DNA of 64,000 nt, from contig OX123182.2 of NCBI GenBank assembly GCA_944739405.2, positions 69,195,183-69,259,182 of the forward strand, written 5' to 3'. Position 1 is the stretch's first letter. The number at the start of each line of letters is the position of its first letter. Shown here one piece after another: positions 22,601 to 34,600 of the stretch. The DNA is from Euclidia mi. Taxonomy: Eukaryota > Arthropoda > Insecta > Lepidoptera > Erebidae. Position numbers and translations under genes: made by a program. Under the pieces are notes generated by a model, which was not told where the DNA came from, did no database searches, and saw only the letters and a list, made by a program, of their open reading frames with translations.

Positions 22601-25600
22601 CGAAAGAGACAACGTATAACATATCTCTAAACATTAGCTCATTTCGATATTATTTTTATGCCTTTATAAGATGAAATAAAAACCTTTGATACCGGTTGTT
22701 TTCTTTTTTAAAGGATCCTGTGCATTTTTTTCCGACGATTTTTAATGAAACAGTTATATGCAATGAAAGGTCATATTATTCCCCTTTGTTTAAAACTATT
22801 TTGGTTAAGGTAGACTTCCGTGCATCGCGATCGATCGCAGCCGCGCGCGGCCTACGACTGTCGTCGATCGCTCGCGACAATAGTCAAAGTATGAAAATGT
22901 ATGGCACCGCTGCCGAGGCCCGCGACTGACGCGCGCGGCCGACGAATGTCGTGAGCCGCGCGCGGCAGTGTCTTGAAATTAGTAGTAATGAAAAAAAAAA
23001 CGGAAGTTTTGCCGACTATACAGGGTGTAAAAAGACCCTTAACGAAAACTGAAATCCCATGTTGTACCAATCACTACGAACATTTTCTACCTCGGCACCA
23101 TACCAGGGAAATTACTGGTTCAGAAGATATTGAAGCTCAAAGTCAGTATGGAATTTTTCTAATTCGGTACAAAATCGATGTATTTACCCCGCTAATATGT
23201 TCTTTAGATGCCCTGTAAGCCCACGGATAAGTAGGTTTTTCGAGCATTGCACGCGCACGCTTTTAATTGCGGTTTAAAAAATGAGAAAACTTAAAAAAAA
23301 ATGTTTCCCAGGTATTATTTTTGGTTAGTATCACTTGGCATGATGTCCACAACGACTTTACTTCGGCTTGGTGATGGGTCTTGTGACACCCTGTATAAAA
23401 ACAATTCAATTTTGTATTATCGTTCCAAACTTCCAACATTTTTTTTCATTAGGTACAATATAATTGCTTTTGAATCAATAATTGCTAGTATCCTTTTTCA
23501 TTTCTGCTTTTAAAGATAGGGTCGATTGGTACTCTAGTTTCATAATATAGCAACAGCAGCTCGTCATTCTCCTCTTCTTCTTCAAGGATGTCAATTAGCA
23601 TTTCAACCATGATTTTGACTTCGCTAGACACACGTCTAGAGGGAACTGACGAACAACATCTACTAATTTCAAGACACTGCCGCGCGCGGCTCACGACATT
23701 CGTCGGCCGCGCGCGTCAGTCGCGGTCCTCGGCAGCGGTGCCATACATTTTCATACTTTGACTATTGTCGCGAGCGATCGACGACAGTCGTAGGCCGCGC
23801 GCGGCTGCGATCGATCGCGATGCACGGAATTCTACCTTTAATGTCCGCCACTGTTCGCAAAGCGGGTCAGATATGCCCAATGACCTTTACGGCCCTAGCT
23901 TTCAATAAGAAGTCATAAATTAACAAATATTTTTGTGATTTATCTCTGTTAATCATAATCTATGTGCTGTTCTTATTTTGTATTTAACTGGCCGATTTAA
24001 GTAATGTTCCTATTTGTCTCTACATTATACCCACTCTTCCTGAATTCGCCAAAGCTCGGCGAGGCAGGCAAAGGAAAGTCAAAGTATGAAATTTGACCAT
24101 TTTTTCGCTTTATAAATGTCAAATGTGTTTTATTAATCAATATGTCACCGGAAAATAATAAAAACCGCAAATTTATACATTTTATAGGAAATTTATAAAC
24201 TTTCGTAGGATTCTAAACGGGCGATAAATTATATTATTTTACGCGAACATTTTCGCATATTTATTATATACTATATATTTATTGTATGTATTGATAAACT
24301 AACGGATATCCATTCGTAAGATTATAAACGGTTCGACCAATCACAGAAGAGCTTTTAATTTTACGTTTCTTTAAAATACGGCAAATAACACACTGCGCAC
24401 TGTTTGGTCGATCGGTGATAAATGTGATAATGAATGCCGGCATCCGTCCGCCGACCTTCATTAAGTATATAAGGAATAGATAGAGAGAATATAAGAAAAC
24501 CTAACATAACCTATTGGTTATGTTAGGTTTTCTTGTGACCCTGAACACAAAAATAGGAGACCTGCGAAGCAGGGCTCCGTGAAATTAGGGTGCTTGTACA
24601 CGGTGCATGTAGCTGGAGCAAGTAACGGTGCGAGTCACATGCGTGAGTAATATGCGCAAGCTACTAGTTCAAGTTACTCGCTTGTACTACACATGGTGCA
24701 AATAACTGAAGCAAGTATAGACACGGGCAACTTGCGCAAGCTGTATGTACAAGTTATTTGTTCGTGGTCAAGAGCTAGGTACATGTGCATGCTATTCGCG
24801 CGGTAGCTTTATGACTTGAATCGCGTCAAAATGTCTCGACGAACGAAAATTCTTTTAAAATCATATGTTAAAAATGTAATTTTAACAAGTAACATGCGCG
24901 AGTTACCCGCGCGCGCCGCAGAGCACGCGAATTAGTTGCGCGGGTGGCTCGCTTTGGTACATGCTCAAGTCGCTGGACCCGCACATTTTTTTAAACGATA
25001 TGTTTACCATGCATATAACCCGCGCTCGTGCCTTAACATGCTCAAGCTACATGCACCGTGTACAAGCACCCTTAGTCTCAAAAACATCGCTTAAGTTCCG
25101 GTTTATTCCTTAAAGTGGCGAACAATGGCGTTGTAGAGGACGGCAATCGAACACGTGACTTATTCAACCAATCAGAGCGCTCATGGCGTTTTTTTATTGC
25201 TTACTTATTATATAGGCGGCGATAGCCCAGTGGTGTACGTAACGGACTGCCGAGACGATGGTCTCGGGTTCGATCCCCAGTTACCCCGGGCACACACCTA
25301 TGACTTTTCGAAGTTATGTGTGTATTAAAATAAAAATATTAATTATCGCTCGCTTAAAAATGTGCCCGGTAGATGGCAATAGGCTCGCCCCCTATTACAT
25401 TGGGACCGAAACATATCTGGCGAAGTGTGGGTGTGTAATGCACCTCTGCCTACCCCTTCGGGGATAAAAGGCGTGAAGATACGTTATGTTATGTTATTAT
25501 TTTACGTGTGAATTTGGTAAGTTTATCAATTTCCGAAAATCTGAGCGTAAAATAATACAATTTAAGTATCTCTCGTTTAGAATCCTACGAAAGTTTATAA

Positions 25601-28600
25601 ATTTCCTTGGAAATTTATAATTTTGCGATTTTTCTTATTTTCCGGTGACATATACACTTCTTGCGTTATTGACTGACGTATACAGTACATATACGCGCAG
25701 CCAAAACTACTGGTGTAACTTACTTGGTGTAAGCTGAAATTAGACATGCATCTAAAAAAATCTCACGTTGGCGGAGTAGCGCGCGAAGTCTAGAGTTATG
25801 AAAAAAAGTTGTACCTGTATTAATTTCTACAAGTAATTTCGGAATGAAGCAGAATTATGGTACTTTCGTTCTAAATTACAAATGGATGGTTACTTGACCG
25901 GCTTGCGGTCGGGCGGGCGCTGCAATGTTCTTGCATGGTCGCTTTTGTATGGAAAAGCAACCGTCCGTGCGCTAACATTCGATCGGTGACTAATTTGAAA
26001 ACATCGTTATTGGACAACACAAGCAGAACTGTCTAACACAGTCAAAGTGATGATGTCTGATAGTATAAGTGCAAATTTATGAAAGTCGAACCGTACATAC
26101 AGTTTAATATTCTGTTGAAGGCCAATGCCATACAATAGAAAAGTAAAGTAAAATGGTGATTACATTATACTGCAAAACACGTGAACAAGAAACTTTAAAG
26201 TTAGCACAACGCAACGCACAAGTGTTTTGCAACTTAGGTACCCCTTAGACGGTGAGCTTTTCAAATCAATTTCGTTTTGTGGTGGATGCATTAAGGTTTC
26301 TAAGAATGTGTGAAGAAAACATAGCAAACGTGCTGTAGTGCATCCGGCCGAAATCACGGGCTAATAATTATACAGATCATGTAATTCACAACATCTTGTT
26401 GCGCTATACAACTTTAAAAATATTACATAATGCGAGGTCATCTCTTATTAATGTGAGATTTGACATGATTGGCGATGTTTTATAGCTGCGGCTTTAGCTG
26501 CTTTTACCTCATCTTGAATGCCACGCGACTAAGATCACGTGTGCTACTACTAAGTATATTACACAATTCAAAATCTGGTTGTGAATGTTTTTTGTGCTTA
26601 AAAGCTTCAATATTTTACAGTCAAACCCCGGTGAGGTGACCCGGGCGGTAGCCGATGCCATCGACATTGGATACCGTCACATAGACGGTGCGCATCTGTA
26701 TTATAACGAGAAGGAGGTTGGGGAAGCGATCAAGGAGAAAATTAAGCAGGGCGTTGTAAAAAGGTCAATATATACGTCGACTTAGATGCTACACCCAATA
26801 CGTTCTGTTCCGTTACAACTCCGACCTGTCCCGGCTTAATCTTAATCCACTTGTTTTTTTTTTAATGAGTGACAAAGTTTTGTAGCTGGCTCCTAAGCTG
26901 GTTACTTTGTTCCTTTGTTGTAACATTTGAGATAAAAATGTTGTGTTCTAAATTGGAATTGAATTGAATTTACAAATTAATTGTCTCTTTGTTATGCTCC
27001 TGCTACACCTGCGTCTTAGCGCGCTACGTAGATGTGGCCAACGTTTAACGCGTTACATTACTAATCGTGAACGCAAATTTTTAACGCGTTAATTAACCTG
27101 TAGTTGGGCATTGTCTTTAACGCTAACGTTTTGCGCAGGTGTAGCAGTAGCATTATAAGATTGAGAGTCTAATAACAATGCAGTAATGTAGGACAATTAG
27201 AAATGAAATTGGCAACGTCCATATGTTAACACGCTTTTTCCATTGCAGTTGTTGTTGCCGTTATCCCACAAGGCCAATGGACATTTTTGCCAATGTGTAT
27301 GTGATGCTTCTTAGGGTTCCGAAGCCGAATGTAAAAAAAAGGAACCTTATAGAAAAATGCGGGAAAATTATCGGTCTTTCTCTTTATATGTCTAAACTAA
27401 TGGGTAGTGATCGTGGCTACTATGGGTTTGATGTTATCCCAAAACTAATATTTATTTGTTCGATAAGCACAATGCTTTCTTCTTTATCTGAATGATTTTA
27501 ACATGTAATGCATTAAATACATTCTATTTACTTAAATATTATATTTAGCCATCATAAATATGTATTTAAGATAAACAAATCCTGAATGTTCTGACATCTG
27601 GTCAGCCTGAGAAAAGCGTTATCATTTTGAGTTACGGAGAGCAGATGGCAGACGCTTTGACAAAGCTGAAATTCAATCTTACTTGTTTAGACTAGAAGTC
27701 GATGCCAGTTCGCAAAGAAGTGAAAATACATACCTTCCTATCTAAAATATATAGGTACCTAAATATTTGTCACAATATCATGAATTTCAAATTACGTACG
27801 CTATTTGGTATTATCGCAGTCATTTCATTCCCATTTGAAACATCCTAAAGATATTTCATATTTATCTTCTTTAATATTTTACAGGGAGGACCTTTTTATA
27901 ACATCAAAGTTATGGAATACATATCACAGGCCGGATTTAGTAGAAAAGGCTGTGAAAATGTCGTTGTCTGATCTCGGATTGGATTATTTGGATTTATATC
28001 TCATTCACTGGCCTATGGCATACAAGGTAAGTCCATTTTTATTATTCCAAAAGTTTTAAGGTCGTGCCTAGGGGAGTCCGACAAGGCGTGTGTATACAAC
28101 ACCTTTACACGTCTTAAAGGTAAGGCTTTCAGACGTTAAAAGGTCAGTAAAATCATATCATATCAAATATATATTTTAATTTTTCACAAAATAATTACAT
28201 AGGTTTAAACTTTTTTTTTTAAACTTAAGATGTGAAATAAAGTCAATTAACGCATGTATTGACAAGCAGGAACAATGGGGCCGACGTTCGAATATTGAAG
28301 TTATAGGTCTCCCTGAGAAAAATGGCGAAGATTTGATGAATATCGTTTCCAAAATAGCAAGTCAAGCCCAGTGTTCTCTAAACCTTGAAACCGACATAGA
28401 CTTTGTTACTCGTGTGGCACATATGAACAAGGACGTCAAGAAGCCGAGGCCTGTGATCATACGTTTTCTAGCCAGACATAAAAAAGATAACTTCCTAGCC
28501 CGTCTCAAGCAAATTAAAGATTTCAAAGCATGTGATATTGGCTTCTCTCAAACATCCCGTATCTATTTTAATGAACATTTAACAAGTTTTAAAAAATCCC

Positions 28601-31600
28601 TGTTAGGCAAAGTAAAAAAAAATTGCTGAGGATAAACATTATAAATACGTATGGATAAAGAACTTTTCTATATTAGTGCGTAAAAATGATCTGAGTCCAG
28701 CTTTGCTCATTTCCTCAGAGGACGATTTAAAAAAGATTATATAAGATGTATTAGTTTTGTTACTCATATGCATGTTGTCACCTTAATTATTTTGTGTTTT
28801 ACATTGGTAAAGCGACGCCAGAGGGAAATAATAATAGTAATTCTTATTAATAACATAAATCAAATATTAGACAAACTTTTTCTATCACTGAATTTTATAA
28901 TTATCTATTCATATTCGCGAACGATACATAATTACTATGTTATACATATTTTATTATTTTGTATTTTTATATTAATATATTAAATGTCATAATATGTTCA
29001 CAAACAATGGGCCCTAACTTAAACATTTACTACCAGAATGTACGTGGATTACGCACTAAGACCAATACATTTTATAATAATTTATTGTTGTCTTCATATG
29101 ATATCGTTTGCCTTAGTGAGACATGGTTACTACCTGGTATTTTTAATTCTGAACTGTTTGATGATACGCATACTGTTTACAGATGTGATAGGGATTATGG
29201 CACCAGGGCTGATAGAATGGGCGGCGGTGTCCTTGTTGCCATTAAGAAAAATATTGAGATCAGAGATGTACGTATTACTCATTTACTCATTTACTTACAT
29301 CGGCTGACATTTTGTCTAGATTATACTTGTTAAACATTGTGCTCGGGTCTCAAGACTAAGATTATATTGTTGTTATTTTCCACAGTGCAATCTACAAATC
29401 GGTGACATGGCTACATTTTTCGACCATGTTTCCCAGTGTGCTTTGGAATTCCCTAATGGTTGGTTTTTATTAACTGGAGATTTTAACATTAGATATGCAC
29501 GGTGGGTCACATCGGGGCCGGATGATCTGCCTTTATTAAATACAACTAATGCTGACTGTTTGGTTGAGTTAATGGCTAACTTCTTATATTTTAATAACTT
29601 TGTACAATACAACTTGATCTCCAATGTAAATGATAGGCAACTAGACCTTATTATTAGTAATTGTAATTGTAATGTTACCAAATCTGCATTTCCATTAGTC
29701 GCCGAGGATGCCCACCATCCGTTCTTAGATATTACAGTTGCTAATCTTTACTTTCATACATTGCGATCGCCACCTAGAATATCACGCGTGTTTGTTGGTG
29801 CTGACTATAATTGTGTTAATAATGCTCTCTCTCAGATTAATTGGGATGCACTATTTAATGATTGTAACAATATTGACCAATCTCTAGTCGAGTTCTATGA
29901 CATTTTAGATAATATTATCAATCTTTATGTGCCCATTAAAATTGTTCATAACAATAATAAATATCCGCAGTGGTACTAGTATGCTTTAATAAAAATCATA
30001 AAAGAAAAGTTAAAGTACCATAAAAAATGGAAACGTTATGGTCAATATAGGGATTATTCCACTTTTGTCTTATTACGAGAAAGACAAAAAGGGTTGCAAA
30101 AGAATGTTACGAGTCGTATATACAAAAAACTCAGACAATTATGAAAAACAATAGCAAATATTTTTGGTAATATGTAAAATCAAAAAAATCATCCAATGTC
30201 TTGTCAGTGTCTATGTTTTTGGATAATATTAGCTCATCTGATGGTAAAATCATGGCAGATCTATTTAATAAACATTTTAAAACAGCATTTGAAAGGGATG
30301 AATCCCTCATACCATCATTGGTTGGTGATAATTATGGTGTGTTAAATCTTTGCACTTTGAACATTCCAATAGATGTTATTTAGAAGTACCTCAAAAATCT
30401 TGATATCCATAAAGGTAGTGGCCCTGATGGTATAGCCCCAGTGTTTTTACGTAAATGCTATAAACCTTTGTCTGTGCCATTACATAAACTTTTTTATCTA
30501 TCCTTGAGTACTGGAGTAATGCCATTATTATGGAAACAGTCATATGTAGTACCGATTTTTAAAAGTGGCGATAAACACGATGTGACTAATTACCGCCCTA
30601 TCTCTAAGATCAGTGTCATCCCTAAGATTTTTGAATGTATTATCTGCGGCTTTATCACTCCACTCATCAGGCATATATTAATATCAGAGCAACACGGATT
30701 TATTGGCAGAAAGTCTACTGCAACAAATTTATGCGAATTTATTGATTTTGTTGCTAACGCCATGGATAGTGATTATCAAGTCGATGCCGTGTATACCGAT
30801 TGCTCAAAAGCTTTTGATAAAATCTCACATAACATACTTTTGAAGAAACTGGAGTACATCGGTATACACGGAGATTTGCTTCGCTGGTTTGCTTCATACC
30901 TCCGTGATCGCAGTCAAGCTGTAACTATAAAAGGATTCTGTTCCTCATTTACGCCAATTACATCTGGCGTCCCACAGGGCTCTCATCTCGGACCTCTTTT
31001 ATTTAATATATATATTAATGGCGTAGTAATAAATTTTAAAAGATCTAGTATATTGCTGTATGCCGATGACAAAAAAAATTACAAAATAATTAAAAGTGTA
31101 AATGACTGTCAAGAATTGCAAAATGATTTAGATAATTTGTGTGAATATTGTTAAAATAATCAACTCTATCTTAACGTCAAGAAATGTAATGTTATTACAT
31201 TTACTAGAAAAAAGAAAATCATAGAATAAAATTACTTGCTTAACAAAGAACCTATTAAGAGAGTGTCCGAGGTGAGACACCTGGGGGTACTGCTAGATAG
31301 TAAGCTTATTCTCGATCAACATGTCACATCTGTCACCAATAAAGCGTTTCGTATGTTGGGCTTTGTATTAAGAATAACAAGGGATTTTAAACAACTCACC
31401 ACCTTATTACTGCTTTATAAAACCATTGTCCTGCCAATACTGGAGTATGCGCCTGTTGTGTGGAATCTTCAATATAAGGTATATATTGACCAAATAGAAA
31501 GAATTCAAAATACAATAATATATTTTTTCACATCACTTGGCGATGTGAAAAAAAATTAATTACATCACATTTTGGTAATGAACCGTTTGCGGTGAATTTG

Positions 31601-34600
31601 CCCACCCTAGAATCTCGACGCATGAAACATGATTTGGTTTTCCTTTTTAAGATAATAAACAATCATGTGGACTCCCCTTATCTTTTGAATAAAATAAGTT
31701 TTGGATGCCCACGACTAAGTGCAAGAAAGAAGTCTGTCTTTCACATTCCCGTAGCTAAGACCAATTACGCCATGAATACTTTTACCCGAAGATCTTGTCG
31801 TACTTACAACAACCAAATTGAAGGCAGTTATTAAGACATGGATATATTTCATATATCTCTTGCTAAATTTAAAAGATCGCTTACCAATTATTACAACCTT
31901 AATAGTTGATAATGTATATCATATTGAATTGATTTTTCCAAACTTTCATAGAATGCAGTGTGAAATACATTATCAACTAAAATGTAACTATATCATATTG
32001 TATTTTTTGCCAAATATTTTCCCTACTTTCTTGCTGTAATTTTATTCTTTAGTCACATATTACTATTTATATGTCCGTCACAAAGTGTAAAGCAATGTTG
32101 TGGAAACTGCTCTGGATTATGTTTTATTTGTATCATATAGTCTATTTGCTATGTAATATATCTGTTTGTTTCCCAAAGAACAATAAATAAATAAATAAAC
32201 TTAGTACAAATTAATTAGGACACCTAGTATTATGATTGTTATTCTTAACAGGTGATAGCTACCAAAACAGTGACGGGTCATTCATGTAACTAAAGTGCAA
32301 ATAATAGGATAAAGTTAAGTGGACTTACCACAATAATTGAAGAATATATAAACCTATGTAATTATTTTGTGAAAAATTAAAATATATATTTGATATGATA
32401 TGATTTTACTGACCTTTTAACGTCTGAAAGCCTTACCTTTAAGACGTTAAAAGGTCAGTAAAATCATATCATAATTGTTTCGTGATTTCGTGAAATCATA
32501 ATTTGCGTCTTTGCATTAAGTGCATTCCTAGCTCTTGAGTCGGGTCGGAATGCTCTTGACGTGTTAACAAGGTCAAAACCGAATAAGGACTACACGTTAT
32601 TGAAAGTTAATATAATTATATAATTTGTACCTTCACCTATTAATTATTAGGCATTCATATTTAATTTGTTTCGTTAAACAGCCAATAATCATCATCATCA
32701 GCCCTTTATACTGTCCCACTGCTGGGCACGGGTCTCTTCTCAATATGAGAAGGGTAAGGCCATAGTCCACCACGCTGGCTAAGCGCGTGTTGGCAGACTT
32801 CACATGTCTTTCGAGAACATTATAGAGAACTCTCAGACATGCAGGTTTCCTCACGATGTTTTCCTTCACCGTTTAGCAAGCGATAATTAACAATTTAATA
32901 CGTACTTAACTCCGAAAAGTCATTGGTGCGTGCCGAGGATTCGAACCCGAGACCAACTGCGTAGCAGTCTGTCGGTCTCTCCACTCAGCTATCGCTGCCC
33001 GCAATAAACAGCCAATAATACTCCTACAGAATTAGGAGTACACGAATGATTAAAATCAATATAAACATTTAAATGGCTTTTTATGTGGTGATGCTAAACA
33101 GAGGCAATACTTTTTACATTGGTATGGTACCTACTGCATGAAAGAATACGAATTTGTTGTACACTACTACTAACTGATTATAGAATAGGCAAATTCGTTG
33201 AGACGTAAGTTAGTAACTTCACTCGGGGTCTTACCATCTACCATAATGTGTTTCTAAAGAGAAGAAATTATTTTCTTTGCAGGAATATAATGTTGAGTAC
33301 ATTAATTGACGTCATAGTCTTCTTGATATTAATTTTAATTCTCGTTTATTTTCTTTTATGACAGGAAGGCGACAACCCATTTCCTTTGGATGATGAAGGC
33401 CTAGCTATTCCATCTGATGCGGACTACGTAGACACTTGGAAAGCAATGGAGAAACTCGTCGAAAAGGGACTCGTCAAAAGTATTGGCGTCAGCAATTTTA
33501 ATTCTGTACAATTAAATCGAATTCTGGCAGTAGCCACGATTAAGCCTGTGACCAATCAGGTGAGATTTGAAATTGATTGAAATGTTGATATTCTAACTGA
33601 ATTTTATACACGCCGCGTGGCCGTTTCCACAACAATAATGTAGGTTAAGCTACTCATAGTAAACGGTGTAAAAAATGGAAATAAAACCAGAAACAATAAA
33701 TTCCGGGTAATGTTCAGGACATTTGTTGTGCATTCTAGATATTTTTTATTCCAAACTCATTTTAGAGCTCTGAGTGCACTTAAAAGTTATGTGCTTGATA
33801 AAATACATAATGATATGATAGCATTCAGCTCAATGGTGTTTACACAGTTACGTATTATTAAAAGTAATTTATTTTTGCAATAAATAATATGCAAAATATA
33901 TGTAAGTATATTAAAGTAAATAGTTAAGCTTAGCACTATTTGGGACTTTCAGAAATAATAGGATTTCTTACTGCTCAGCCTACCTATGACGTTCCAGAAA
34001 CGCGTTCACCGAATTTGATTATATCATCAATAAATTGTGTAAATATCTAGATGTTCACGCTTTTTAAAAATGTATACAGAGATATAGTAGGAAGTGACGT
34101 ACCGCCGGACAAATAAAAATAACCTTCCTAGTTTACTCAGTCTCGATAACACGCAATTGGTAAACATATATCTTCCGAACTATATTCCCATATTTATAAC
34201 TTTCTATCGTAGAATATTTCCATGATTATTCCATCGTTATAATGCAGTTTTCTTTTAGTTAAAGCTGCAGTATTTACATTAGAAAATTAATTTAAAACTT
34301 TAACTTATTTGATTCCAGGTGGAATGTCACCCATACTTAAATCAGCAGAAGCTTTTTGATTTCTGTAAAGCACATGACATAACGTTGACTGCCTATAGTC
34401 CTCTTGGTAGCCCGCAGCGCCCCTGGGCCAAGCCTGGCGAACCGCATCTGTTGGACGACCCCAGAGTGACGAGTATAGCGAAAAGGTTAAAAAAAACACC
34501 CGCCCAAATTTTAATCAGGTAAGCAATTTTCTCGCATTCTTCTCAAATACCTCTTGTGTTGTAATGTGCAGCAAAATCTTTTTAAGAAGCTCTATATGAA

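Larger units (their letters stand above)
19679..26620 (+). other. Aldo-keto reductase intron 1, transposon-rich
   Basis: 6,942 bp. It holds a 15-bp hairpin, the inverted dispersed repeat (20924-21565), a retroposon tail (22240-22400), a GC-rich foldback element (22809-23837), a MITE (24588-25071) and a SINE (25215-25492). 19900-20920, 21570-22230, 23842-24490 and 25500-26620 are AT-rich with nothing recognised. Confidence 0.85.
28209..32200 (+). mobile_element. LINE in intron 3, Jockey/CR1-like, broken
   Basis: Order along +: ORF1 fragment (28222-28743), endonuclease (29008-29979, frameshifted), reverse transcriptase (30201-31834, several frameshifts), AT-rich 3' region and an (AATA)n tail at 32184-32200. 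RT motifs are largely intact (NYRPISKISVIPKIFE, TDCSKAFDKISHNILLKKL, GVPQGSHLGPLLFNIYIN, LLYADD), but stops follow YADD. It lies between inverted repeats and lacks a recognised target duplication. Same strand as the host gene. Confidence 0.85.
28027..33364 (+). other. Aldo-keto reductase intron 3
   Basis: 5,338 bp, about 80% made of the inverted-repeat/LINE insertion (28114-32473) plus a SINE (32690-33004). Donor GTAAGT, acceptor TTTTATGACAG. Without the insertions it would be about 0.66 kb. Confidence 0.85.

Noticed and set aside
24585..24592. TTAGGG, possible telomeric repeat
   Set aside because: A single occurrence formed by the TTA target plus the MITE end; the insect telomere repeat is TTAGG in tandem.
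28333..31834. Host exons inside intron 3
   Set aside because: All frames there match LINE ORF1, endonuclease or reverse transcriptase motifs.
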